Part shown: in pieces, positions 5,840 to 13,198 of the stretch
Numbering within the stretch: the first letter of the stretch is position 1
Layout: each line of letters opens with the position of its first letter
From: JASGCK01 sp031538565
GTDB lineage: Bacteria > Pseudomonadota > Gammaproteobacteria > Burkholderiales > Burkholderiaceae_C
Direction: 5' to 3'
Assembly (NCBI GenBank): GCA_031538565.1
Contig: JAVKLS010000026.1
Location: forward strand, 1 to 19,698
DNA: 19,698 nt
Made by a program: the position numbers and the translations under genes
The notes under the pieces: model-generated
What the model saw: the letters and a program-made list of their open reading frames with translations, nothing else
Told to the model about the DNA's origin: nothing
Database searches by the model: none

Positions 5840-6202
5840 ATGGGAAACAAAAACAGCGCACAAACCAGCGGACAAGCCAACGGACAAGCGGGCTAGGTTG
5901 CAAATTCAGCAACCAAGCTGGATAAAAAGCAACTCCAAACCTACGAGGTGCTCAGCACCTTGGATCACAACGATGAGCGTTTTGAAGCGGGCGACAGCGT
6001 GGAGTTAACCGCTGCCGAGGCCGCGCCGCTGATTCAGTATGGCGTGGTACATGATGCCCAGGCTTCAGCGGCTGCCCAAGCGGCGGCGGATGAAGCTGCG
6101 GCACTGGAGGCCGAGCGCCAAGCAGAGGCCGCGCAAAAGGCGCTAGAAGTAGCTGAGTTAGCTGCTGCCAATGCGGTTAAGACTTTGGGCGCGACAGCCT
6201 AA
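5840..6202 (+). CDS. gp35-like head or connector protein, interrupted by amber codon at codon 19
   Basis: ATG 5840, preceded by AGGAG at 5828-5832, opens a frame that meets TAG at 5894-5896 and then runs open in the same frame to TAA at 6200-6202. Before the stop is a low-complexity start, MGNKNSAQTSGQANGQAG; after it come residues such as YEVLSTLDHNDERFEAGDSVELTAAEAAPLIQ, which is the typical small domain of Mu gp35-like proteins, then a long Ala- and Glu-rich helix. So one gene of about 120 codons is interrupted by an amber codon. The shorter frame from GTG 5948 has no ribosome site and starts inside the domain. Possible explanations are suppression or readthrough, reinitiation, a real mutation, or a sequencing error. 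The order after the capsid gene matches Mu. Confidence 0.7.
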
Positions 6203-6220
6203 GCCTGGACTTTTCGCGCC

Positions 6221-6994
6221 ATGTCCTACGCCACCCCCGCTAACTTCATTAAGGCCTATGGCCTGCGTGAAACCACGCAGTTGCTGCAAGATGAGAGCAA
6301 GCTCCTGACCGAGTCGCTCTTGTCCCATGCAATGGCGGTGGATGCGGGCGTGGTGCTGGGTACAAACACGCCCACCTGGGTGGACTTTGTGCCGCCAGCA
6401 CTGGACAGTCGCGCATCGCCACAAGATGCAGCTAATCGCTATGCGTGGGGTGTGTATGCGGATGGCATCACGGGTGCGGGTGTGGTGACGTGGGCTGGCT
6501 TTGTGCCACCCGCAGGTTACGCCGCGTCCACGGCGCTTGAATTGGCTGCCTTGCAAGCCTTGGCAGACCAGCGCGTGCTGGATGCGATTGTGGCGGCCAC
6601 CAGCGCCTTGGATCGCCTGCAAACTTTGCTGGACAAGAGCACAAACGAAATCGACGGCTACCTGCGCGGATGCGTGCCGCTGCCGATTTCGCCTGCGTTA
6701 CTTGCGACCTCACTACTGGACGAATGCTGCTGGGTGTTGACCCGCTGCCGTTTGGCGGACGATTGCGACAACAGCAGCGACAAAATTGAAGCGGGTTGTA
6801 AAGAAAAGCGTGAATGGTTAAAAGCCGTGGCCAAGGGCACGATCACGCTGGTTGACCCGACAGGCTTGCCGATTGCCACTACGTCCCGCTTTCGGGTCGG
6901 ACAAACGCATTCGGGCTTTAACTGGAACGGTCACAGCCGCATGACTGGCGCACGCTTGCCCGAAGCTATGCGCCCGTATGGAGCGCGGTTATGA
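6221..6994 (+). CDS. gp36-like protein (DUF1320) with a large insertion
   Basis: A 257-residue protein. The DUF1320 (Mu gp36) core, expected in about 140 residues, is split here: the N-terminal part YATPANFIKAYGLRETTQLL (3-22) is one half, and ALDRLQTLLDKSTNEIDGYLRG.VPLPISPALL (129-160) with the EIDGYL motif at 143-148, then LDECCWVLTRCRLADD, is the other. Residues about 27-118 are an insertion, with two similar pieces, TWVDFVPPA (52-60) and TWAGFVPPA (90-98), as in a duplicated beta hairpin. The C-terminus adds about 45 residues. gp36 is thought to sit at the head-tail connector. Its stop overlaps the start of the next gene (ATGA at 6991-6994). I saw no good ribosome site before 6221. Confidence 0.85.
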   Translation: MSYATPANFIKAYGLRETTQLLQDESKLLTESLLSHAMAVDAGVVLGTNTPTWVDFVPPALDSRASPQDAANRYAWGVYADGITGAGVVTWAGFVPPAGYAASTALELAALQALADQRVLDAIVAATSALDRLQTLLDKSTNEIDGYLRGCVPLPISPALLATSLLDECCWVLTRCRLADDCDNSSDKIEAGCKEKREWLKAVAKGTITLVDPTGLPIATTSRFRVGQTHSGFNWNGHSRMTGARLPEAMRPYGARL

Positions 6995-7512
6995 CGCAAC
7001 CCACGATTACGCTCACTGTAGAGAGTAGCGCCCTGCGCGGCAAGCTAGCCGCGATTGCCGCTTTGAGTGCGACGGGCTTTGCGACTGCGAAAGAAAACAT
7101 TGGGCGGTATATGACAGACCGCATCACTGACCGTTTTGAAACGTCGCATTTGTGGGATGGCAGCGCGATGCCGCAAAGTAAAGCATCCAAACGTGATGGA
7201 CACCGCACGCTCGTTAAGCATGGTCATTTACGTGATAGCTATGGCTATAAAACCCCTAAAGAGGGCATCTTGCTGTATGGCGGCGCTGGGGGTGCAAAAG
7301 ACTACGCGGGGGCGATGCACTGGGGTTTGCCAGCACGCAAGATCGCCGCTAAAAACGGTAAGGCCTTGTACTTTAAAGGCCTTGGTATCTATCGCAAAAG
7401 CGCCAATATCCCAGCCATCGTGGGTCGCTCCGTGCTGGGCATCAACGCTGACGACGAAAAAAAGATCGGGCGCTATTTCCTTGACTCTATCGAGCGGGCG
7501 GGCAACGTATGA
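6991..7512 (+). CDS. Virion morphogenesis protein (Mu gpG / P2 gpS-like)
   Basis: A 173-residue protein in the gpG/phage_tail_S family (tail completion and virion morphogenesis), which joins tail and head. The marks are the N-terminal helix to ENIGRYMTDRITDRFETSHLWDGSAMP (about 31-57), the conserved basic RTLVKHGHLRDSYGYKTPKEGILLYGG region (about 71-96), a Y.GAMHWG turn (about 104-110) and a terminal A.IVGRSVLGINADDEKKIGRYFLDSI helix. In Mu, gene G lies before the protease. Here it follows the DUF1320 gene, which is a rearrangement. Start and stop both overlap the neighbours (6991 with upstream, 7509 with downstream), consistent with coupled translation of connector proteins. Confidence 0.85.
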   Translation: MTQPTITLTVESSALRGKLAAIAALSATGFATAKENIGRYMTDRITDRFETSHLWDGSAMPQSKASKRDGHRTLVKHGHLRDSYGYKTPKEGILLYGGAGGAKDYAGAMHWGLPARKIAAKNGKALYFKGLGIYRKSANIPAIVGRSVLGINADDEKKIGRYFLDSIERAGNV

Positions 7513-8183
7513 GCTTGCCCTTTACCCCACTGGTTGCCCCAGAATTCAAAGGCGCGCTGTCGATGCTGTCGATTCAGCTGCGCGACTATTTGCGTGCTGC
7601 GTTGCCGCAAGGAGATATCCCAACCGTGGAGTTGTACGGCGGCGAATTTGACGAAGACGAAGTCTCTAAAACCGAATATGCCTGCCCTGCGGTGTTTGTC
7701 ACCTGCCTTGGCTTTGCGCACGCAGCCACTGCCCGCGTGGGCGGCAAGTACGCCCGCAACGTGCACATGGCAGCGTTTGTCAACACCAAGCACGCCACCC
7801 GCGCTGGTCGCTTTGTTGAGGCCGCTGACCTTGCCGAGCGCGTGGACACCTTGGTCATGGCATGGAAGCCTGTGTGCCCCACCGTGCCCAGCATCACAGG
7901 ACAACCCGTACCGAACGTCTGCTTGACTGAAGCTCTGCCTGCCACGATGGCGGGTGAGAACCTTTACACGCGCAAGTTGGATGCCAACAAGCTGGCGCTG
8001 TGGCTGTTGACATGGCAACAAGGCGTGGTGTTAGCGCATGGCGTTGACCCTGCCACGCTGCCCAGCCTGGTCACCGTCCACACGGATAGCACGCTATTGA
8101 CCGCTGTACCCGATGCGCCTGCGCCAGCACCCCAGACGCTCACGACCGAGTCGTGCGTGGGCATCGATCACCCGCTGCCCTAA
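7509..8183 (+). CDS. gp37-like protein, probable tail terminator
   Basis: A 224-residue protein placed between gpG and the DUF2635 gene, the slot of Mu gp37 (DUF1834). The body (residues about 15-170) has the expected N-terminal helix LSIQLRDYLRAALP, the strand VELYGGEFDEDEVSKTEYACPAVFVTCLGF, the GKYARNVHMAAFVNTKHATRAGRFVEAADLAERVDTLVMAWK helix region, and a late segment LDANKLALWLLTWQQGV, typical of a tail terminator fold. A Pro/Thr-rich tail of about 45 residues follows. The ATGA overlap with gpG supports the start. Function is assigned from position and general shape, so it is less certain than the neighbours. Confidence 0.65.
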   Translation: MSLPFTPLVAPEFKGALSMLSIQLRDYLRAALPQGDIPTVELYGGEFDEDEVSKTEYACPAVFVTCLGFAHAATARVGGKYARNVHMAAFVNTKHATRAGRFVEAADLAERVDTLVMAWKPVCPTVPSITGQPVPNVCLTEALPATMAGENLYTRKLDANKLALWLLTWQQGVVLAHGVDPATLPSLVTVHTDSTLLTAVPDAPAPAPQTLTTESCVGIDHPLP

Positions 8184-8215
8184 ACCCACTGCCCTCATTT
8201 CAACTGGAGAACCTC

Positions 8216-8470
8216 ATGGCCAAAGACGATAAAACGAAACCAAATCCGCCCTTGCAGACCGTATCAGCGGATGCCGCTTGGCCTGAAAGCGCCGCCACAT
8301 TAGCCAATCAAAGCCTACCTGCCATTGGTGAAACCGTGCACGTCTGCGTGATGGACGGCGGCGTGCTCACCAATGAATACGGCCAGCCGTATCCATTAGA
8401 GGGCTTCGATGTCCAGGTCACCTCGTACGTGCGCCGCTGCCTTGATCGCGGGGATTTGATCCGCCTGTGA
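8216..8470 (+). CDS. gp38-like small protein (DUF2635)
   Basis: An 84-residue protein starting at ATG 8216, with TGGAGA at 8205-8210 upstream, preferred over an upstream in-frame GTG with no ribosome site. The last 45 residues carry the DUF2635 pattern of Mu gp38: V.DGGVLTNEYGQPYPLEGFDVQVTSYVRRCLDRGDLIRL, ending in a C-terminal 'D-R-G-D' turn. Only this domain is recognisable; the N-terminal half is unstructured-looking. It is placed directly before the sheath gene, as in Mu. The role in Mu is not well known; most likely it is a tail or connector accessory. Confidence 0.75.
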   Translation: MAKDDKTKPNPPLQTVSADAAWPESAATLANQSLPAIGETVHVCVMDGGVLTNEYGQPYPLEGFDVQVTSYVRRCLDRGDLIRL

Positions 8471-8549
8471 TTCCGCCTTTGACCCACTTTTAACCCGCTT
8501 TTGATGTCTCGTTAAACCCCATTTTTATTCACCTTCTAGGAGCTTTTTC

Positions 8550-10040
8550 ATGTCACTACCCAACCTCATCTCTCTTCAATTTTTACTGCCTTACACCGCG
8601 CACAAGCTCAATCTCTTGGGCGCACTGCGTGGCCTGCGCGGGATGCCGCGTCGCATCTTGCTCATTGGCCACAAGTCCACCGATGGCGTGACCACGGGCA
8701 CCGCCGTCGCGGGTCAAATCACCAAGGCCGTGGGCACTGAGGCCGATATGCTGGCGTATTGCGGCGAAGGCTCGATGCTGGCCGCCATGTGGCGCGGCGC
8801 AAAGTTAAACACCGACCTTGGCATGGTGATTGACATCTTGCCGCTGAGTGAGAACGGATCGGCCACTGTGGCCACGGGCACGTTTACCGTATCGGGCACA
8901 CCGACCTTATCGGGCGAAGTGATGGTTTATGTAGAGGGCGAGCGCTTTAGCGTGGGCGCAACCACAACCGACACCGCCACCACGATTGCTGCCAAATTGG
9001 TAACTGCCATTAACGCAAATGCTGCGCTATCAGCCACAGCCTCTGCTACGGCTGGCGTGGTGACATTGACCAGCAAGTGGAAGGGCGCAACCGCCAACGA
9101 CATCGACCTGCGCAATACCTATGCCCAGGACGACATCATGGTGCAAGGCGTTACCGTTGCTGTCGTCGCGATGTCGGGCGGTGCGACCAATCCCGATCTG
9201 TCTGCGTATGTGGGCGCAGCGCTCAATTACCGCGCTACCGAGATCGTCTGCCCGTTTAACGACAGCACGGCAATGGGGATTTTGGAACAAGAGCAAGAAA
9301 CGCGCTGGGGTTGCACGAACAAGCAAGATGGCCAGTTCATTACCGTCAAACGGGGCACATTGGCCGCGCAGTTGGCATGGCTCCAGCCGCGCAATAGCCG
9401 CCAAGGGCACAGCTTGCAGGTCTATAAGGATATGACCAGCCCGTGGGCAACAGCGGCAATGGCCGCTGCTGCGATTGAGTCCAGCGCCGCCATCGACGCG
9501 GTCGTGCCCTATACAGGCACATTGCTCAAAGGCTACAAAGGCCCCGCTGCCAAGGACGTGTGGGATATGAACAACGATGCCAACAACATGGCACTGGCGG
9601 GCGGCTCGGTGATTGAGGCCAACGAGGACGGCACAGGCAATTTGCTGCGCATGTTCACGCACTACAAGCGCAGCCCCAGCGGTGCGGTGGACACCAGCGG
9701 CCGCGAACTGTGCCACATCAAGATTGCTAGCTACTGGCGCTGGGTGCATGTGAATGAGTTTGAGACCAAATTCCGCGATGGTTGGAAGCAAGACCAATAC
9801 GCAACCGAGGCGATTCCAGGTCAAAAAATCATGACCAAGGATTTGGGTGAGGAAATCATGATTGCGCTGTACGAGACGTTCATTGCCGCAGGCTTGTTCA
9901 CGCACTTAGAGCACTACAAATCGACGCTACTGGTCGAGCTGGATCCTGTGAACGGCAAGATCAAGATCATGGATGAGCCTGTCATGGTGATGCAGCACTA
10001 CCAGACCGAAATCACCAGCAACTTGCTGACCAGCGTTTAA
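8550..10040 (+). CDS. L: Contractile tail sheath protein (Mu gpL-like)
   Basis: A 496-residue protein with the size of Mu gpL (495). The sheath surrounds the tube and contracts on infection. The N-terminal region (residues about 22-110) has RGLRGMPRRILLIGHKSTDG..., and the domain at about 108-200 (ATVATGTFTVSGTPTLSGEVMVYVEGERFSVG, TAAKLVTAINANAALSA) is the beta-rich inserted domain that varies among sheaths. The C-terminal half (about 220-496), which holds the conserved core, contains CPFNDSTAMGILEQEQETRWG, and near the end EIMIALYETFIAAGLFTHLEHYKSTLLVELDPVNG. AGGAG at 8537-8541 is 8 bases before the ATG, after an ATTTTTATT run. It is directly followed by the tube gene. The two form the contractile core. 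Confidence 0.95.
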   Translation: MSLPNLISLQFLLPYTAHKLNLLGALRGLRGMPRRILLIGHKSTDGVTTGTAVAGQITKAVGTEADMLAYCGEGSMLAAMWRGAKLNTDLGMVIDILPLSENGSATVATGTFTVSGTPTLSGEVMVYVEGERFSVGATTTDTATTIAAKLVTAINANAALSATASATAGVVTLTSKWKGATANDIDLRNTYAQDDIMVQGVTVAVVAMSGGATNPDLSAYVGAALNYRATEIVCPFNDSTAMGILEQEQETRWGCTNKQDGQFITVKRGTLAAQLAWLQPRNSRQGHSLQVYKDMTSPWATAAMAAAAIESSAAIDAVVPYTGTLLKGYKGPAAKDVWDMNNDANNMALAGGSVIEANEDGTGNLLRMFTHYKRSPSGAVDTSGRELCHIKIASYWRWVHVNEFETKFRDGWKQDQYATEAIPGQKIMTKDLGEEIMIALYETFIAAGLFTHLEHYKSTLLVELDPVNGKIKIMDEPVMVMQHYQTEITSNLLTSV

Positions 10041-10081
10041 ACCGCCATCTCCTCAATACCATTTTTTAAAGGACAAACATC

Positions 10082-10459
10082 ATGAGTTCATGCGATGACG
10101 CCATCTATAAAGTCGATACCCTCACCGTTAATGGCGTGGCTATTGAAATCGAAGACTCCAGCGCCACAGTGAGTGGCCTAGCGGGTTTTGAAAACGAAGC
10201 CGTGGTTGCGGCGGGCAATGGCAAAGACGGGATCAAGCGCAAAAAAGTCGCTTGCATCATCAAAGCCAAGTTGCTCTTGAAAAAGCTCACGCAAGTCACC
10301 GACTTGTCCACCACTTGCCAAGCCACGATTGTGCTCAAAGACGGCCACACACAGCAGCGCATCCAGTTCTCTAGCGCCGCGTTTGGCAAGATGGGCGACG
10401 TGGGCAACGGCTCGGTAGACATCGAGTTCATTGCCACATCGAAACCCGTCTTCCTGTAA
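10082..10459 (+). CDS. M: Tail tube protein (Mu gpM-like)
   Basis: A 125-residue protein, matching Mu gpM (118) in size and position. It forms the inner tube through which DNA passes. The sequence has an N-terminal cysteine-containing segment DDAIYKVDTLTVNGVAIEIEDSSATVSG, a beta-rich body with IKAKLLLKKLTQVTDLSTTCQATIVLKDGHTQQ, and the final GSVDIEFIATSKPVFL strand, as in the family. AAAGGA at 10068-10073 is 8 bases before the ATG, following an ATTTTTTAA run. Tube and sheath genes lie directly in order. Confidence 0.9.
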   Translation: MSSCDDAIYKVDTLTVNGVAIEIEDSSATVSGLAGFENEAVVAAGNGKDGIKRKKVACIIKAKLLLKKLTQVTDLSTTCQATIVLKDGHTQQRIQFSSAAFGKMGDVGNGSVDIEFIATSKPVFL

Positions 10460-10467
10460 GCACAGCC

Positions 10468-11046
10468 ATGATTCACGATCTGCAAACCCTCCAGTTGGTA
10501 GACGGCCTGCCCGCGCAAACCATGAGCAATGGCCAGCGCGTGGACATCCGCTACAAAACCGTCACGCTGCGCGAGACCAACGTCGCCGATGAACGCAAAG
10601 CCTGCCAGTTGGCCGAGCGGGTGATGATGGTGGGTAACGCGCCAAAGCTCTTGGTCAGCGAGGCAGAAAACCGCCTAGCCATGACCATGCTGCACTGCGC
10701 CAGCTTTCACTGCGGCAGCATGGAGATTGACCAATCGGTGATGAACTTGGATACCTTCGGCAAGCTGTCCAGCCACGACCTCGCACTGATTGAGGAGCGC
10801 GTGTTTTTGATTGAACTGGCAGCGCAGGTGCGGTATGGGGCAATTACACAAGAGTCATTTGACGAATTGCTGGCGGTGCGCCACGGCAAGCCATCTACCG
10901 ACATTCAAACCCCACAGCCCGTGGGTCAGACTCCAATCGTGGGAGGGCTTGCTCCTGAGTCTGACCCAGCCCCTATGTTGCTCACTGAATACGCTGGAGG
11001 CACTGCCCATAGCGCGGCTATTGGGCTACGCCCAAATGCTGCGTAA
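10468..11046 (+). CDS. Tail assembly chaperone (Mu gp41-like), with probable frameshift extension
   Basis: A 192-residue protein located between tube and tape measure, the place of the chaperone pair (gp41 and gp41-42) in Mu. The body (about 1-130) includes VTLRETNVADERKACQLAERVMM and the acidic SSHDLALIEERVFLIELAAQV helix, typical of phage tail assembly chaperones. The last 40 residues in this frame (GQTPIVGGLAPESDPAP...) look unstructured. A second frame, +1 or -2 relative to this one, stays open to 11065 and codes for LNTLEALPIARLLGYAQMLRKRQPKP, which looks like a genuine extension. The protein probably holds the tape measure protein in solution and recruits the tube protein to it. Confidence 0.8.
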   Translation: MIHDLQTLQLVDGLPAQTMSNGQRVDIRYKTVTLRETNVADERKACQLAERVMMVGNAPKLLVSEAENRLAMTMLHCASFHCGSMEIDQSVMNLDTFGKLSSHDLALIEERVFLIELAAQVRYGAITQESFDELLAVRHGKPSTDIQTPQPVGQTPIVGGLAPESDPAPMLLTEYAGGTAHSAAIGLRPNAA

Positions 11047-11065
11047 GCGACAACCCAAACCCTAA
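10970..11065 (+). CDS. Probable frameshift extension of the tail assembly chaperone (gp42-like)
   Basis: In the frame that starts at 10811 with no ribosome site, residues LEALPIARLLGYAQMLRKRQPKP close at 11065. They have the Leu/Pro helix and basic end that such extensions often show. Mu and many other phages make this part only by a ribosomal frameshift out of the chaperone gene; in Mu this is a -2 shift, and this frame is the -2 (or +1) frame. A possible slip is at GCCCCT (10969-10974), where the Pro codon CCT can re-pair two bases back as CCC, giving about 199 residues in total. The slip site is a guess; only the frame relation is visible. Confidence 0.45.
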   Translation, partial: PLCCSLNTLEALPIARLLGYAQMLRKRQPKP

Positions 11066-11080
11066 CCTGAGGTATTAACT

Positions 11081-13198
11081 GTGGCTGCATCGGCTGGAAA
11101 ATTAACCTATCTGATAGAGCTGCAAGGTGACTTGGGTAAGGCGGCATCTATCCAGTTGAAACTACTGGAGCGTGCGAATGAAGGGGCTGGCTTGTCCGTG
11201 AAGCGGCTTGCTGAAATCACGGGCACTTCCACCCTGAGACAAAAGAGCTATTTTGAAAAACTTGCCACTGCGCGTGAGCACTTAGGCGTTCGCCCTGAGA
11301 TTGTGATTCGGCAGGAAATCCATGCCACAGAGGCGGCTTATAAACAGGTCTCCCATAGTGCAGAAGCCTCAGCCAACGATCAAGCCCGCGCCTTTATGGC
11401 CATGAAAGCAAGGGTTGCATCTCTCAACGCCGAGCTTGGTAATACCAACACGCAACTTAAAAACATAGAGCAAAAATCCAAAGCGGTGCAAGCACTCAAA
11501 ATTGCAGGCGGCGTGATTGTGGCGGGTGCGGCGGCGGGTGCAACGATAGTTGACCCTGCGAAAAAGGCGATGAGCTTTGATAGACGCTTGGCTAACCATG
11601 TGAATATCGCCTTTGCTGAAAAAGACGAGGCTGGGCGTGATGCGGGCATGAAGGAAACTGAAGCTGCAATCGCTAAAGCTGTGGGAAAAGGCGGCGGCGG
11701 GACGCGCGACTTGGCGCTGGATGCGTTATCGGAAATGGCTGGCTCGGGCGCATTTACTAACGATGAGCTTTTAAAAACGCTCCCCGTACTAACGAAACAA
11801 GCCATTGCTGCTGATGCGTCAGCAAAAGACTTATCAGTCATTGTGCAAAGGGGGAAGCAATCATTCGACTTGGGTACGAAGGAAGCGCCAAATACATTGA
11901 ATATGGCAATGGTTGCAGGTCAACTTGGCGGTTTTGAGCTGAAAAATATGCAGCACTACTTGCCAGCCCAGATGGCTATGGCGGGGGGTGTGGGTATGTC
12001 AGGAAAAAAAGATTTCGCTAGATTGCTGGCGTGGAATCAAGCCTCCGTCACAACAGCAGGCACCAAAGATCAAGCGGGCATCAATATGACCGATTTGATG
12101 AGTGAAATGGCCACGCCGCATTTCAAGGCGTTTATGGCCACACAGTATTTGAATAACGGCGAGAAGTTAAAAAAAGGTCAGCGTAAGCAAATGACTCGCA
12201 AAATGGAGGACGTTTTTCTGGATTACCAATCACGCGGTATAGGCCGACTAGAAGCGACCGAAGATATATTGCAGCAAGTTATTGTAAAAAGCCCAAATTT
12301 TAAAAAGGTGCAAGCGGAAATAGCCGCGCTTGACCCCAAGGATGTCGAAGGCAAACGTAATGCCGAAGCCAAGAAAAAACAAGTTATTGGTGACGTAATG
12401 GGTGAGGTGTTTCATAACCAGCAATCAAAGCTGGCTATTGTGGGCATCATGAATCAACGAGAGGAAGTTAAGAAAAACATTCAGGAAATTATGAAAGCTG
12501 ACGTAGCCAATAGTGGCGCGACTGATGCGAACTACAACCAAGTAGCCAAAACTTCAGACTTCAAGATTGAACAAGCCCGTGAACAAAAAGACATCGCCGT
12601 CAAGTCTGCGATGGACGGCTTAACCCCAACGATTGGCAAACTGGCTGATGGATTCGGTGAGCTGGTTAATAGGCATGGCGCTGTAGCAGGTGGAGCAACA
12701 TTAGCCGCAGTGGCTTTGGTTGCCGCTGCCAAGTCAGCGGGAATTTATTCGTTGGCACTTGCTGCCTTGGGTCGCGGTGCACCCGCTATACCCGCAGCAG
12801 CAGCGGGAGCGGTCAGTGCGACGGCTACAGCTACCGCAGGCGCTAGTGCAGCTGGGGCTGCATCCGCAGGCAGTGCCGCGTCAACAGGCGGGGCTTTGTC
12901 GGGTGTATTGAAAGGCGCTGGTTCGCTTTTAAAAGTGCTGGGGCCGCTTGCAGCTTTGTTCACTATTGATAGCGTGAGCGACGAGGACATTGCGCGTTTG
13001 AGGGCAATGGACAAGCGCAATGCTGATGCTGAGAATCAAAAAAATGGCATCACGATACCAATCCTTTCCAGCCCAAACCAACCAAACCAACCAAACCAAC
13101 CAAACCAACCAACCAAACCAACCAAACCAACCAAACCAACCAAACCAACCAAACCAACCAAGCCAACCAAGCCAACCAAGCCAACCAAACGACCCTAG
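11081..13198 (+). CDS. Tail tape measure protein, N-terminal frame
   Basis: A 705-residue frame starting at GTG 11081, with TGAGGT at 11068-11073 seven bases before. It is the tape measure protein: coiled-coil helical region (about 85-145, with LNTQLKNIEQKSKAVQ-like heptads), a hydrophobic Ala- and Gly-rich segment at about 147-162 (KIAGGVIVAGAAAGA), long helical middle, and hydrophobic stretches at about 530-620 (VAGGATLAAVALVAAAKSAG and Ala-rich repeats). These proteins set tail length and are ejected with the DNA. The frame ends in PNQ x4 and then TKP x8, then TAG at 13196-13198, all inside the 9-bp repeat tract. The true C-terminus lies in another frame (13113-13463). The base composition is lower in GC and codon use less biased than in the neighbours. 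Confidence 0.85.
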   Translation: MAASAGKLTYLIELQGDLGKAASIQLKLLERANEGAGLSVKRLAEITGTSTLRQKSYFEKLATAREHLGVRPEIVIRQEIHATEAAYKQVSHSAEASANDQARAFMAMKARVASLNAELGNTNTQLKNIEQKSKAVQALKIAGGVIVAGAAAGATIVDPAKKAMSFDRRLANHVNIAFAEKDEAGRDAGMKETEAAIAKAVGKGGGGTRDLALDALSEMAGSGAFTNDELLKTLPVLTKQAIAADASAKDLSVIVQRGKQSFDLGTKEAPNTLNMAMVAGQLGGFELKNMQHYLPAQMAMAGGVGMSGKKDFARLLAWNQASVTTAGTKDQAGINMTDLMSEMATPHFKAFMATQYLNNGEKLKKGQRKQMTRKMEDVFLDYQSRGIGRLEATEDILQQVIVKSPNFKKVQAEIAALDPKDVEGKRNAEAKKKQVIGDVMGEVFHNQQSKLAIVGIMNQREEVKKNIQEIMKADVANSGATDANYNQVAKTSDFKIEQAREQKDIAVKSAMDGLTPTIGKLADGFGELVNRHGAVAGGATLAAVALVAAAKSAGIYSLALAALGRGAPAIPAAAAGAVSATATATAGASAAGAASAGSAASTGGALSGVLKGAGSLLKVLGPLAALFTIDSVSDEDIARLRAMDKRNADAENQKNGITIPILSSPNQPNQPNQPNQPTKPTKPTKPTKPTKPTKPTKPTKPTKRP
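13073..13190 (+). repeat. 9-bp tandem repeat tract (CCAAACCAA), with a 4-bp phase break
   Basis: Four copies of CCAAACCAA (13073-13108), then an extra CCAA (13109-13112), then five copies of CCAAACCAA (13113-13157), then three of CCAAGCCAA (13158-13184) and a partial CCAAAC (13185-13190). The repeat is itself an alternation of CCAAA and CCAA. The extra CCAA changes the reading frame by 4, so that the first part is read PNQ and the second TKP in the tape measure frame, and PNQ, then PSQ, in the frame of the C-terminal part. This is a tract that slipped-strand replication can change in length. Confidence 0.95.

Noticed and set aside
5948..6202. An independent gene starting at GTG 5948
   Set aside because: No ribosome site, and it starts inside the conserved domain; the frame from ATG 5840 with the amber codon explains it better, though it may be the form used if reinitiation occurs.
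8471..8549. A promoter in the gap before the sheath gene
   Set aside because: The gap is A/T-rich and has runs like TTTTAACCC, but no -35 and -10 pair with correct spacing, and the shared dyad is not there.
9030..9905. A 291-residue frame on the - strand within the sheath gene
   Set aside because: It lies wholly opposite a clear sheath gene, has no ribosome site, and its content (many R, H, C) is what the complement of a GC-rich gene gives.
13073..13190. CRISPR-like array
   Set aside because: Units are 9 bp with no spacers; the tract is a simple tandem repeat within a coding gene.
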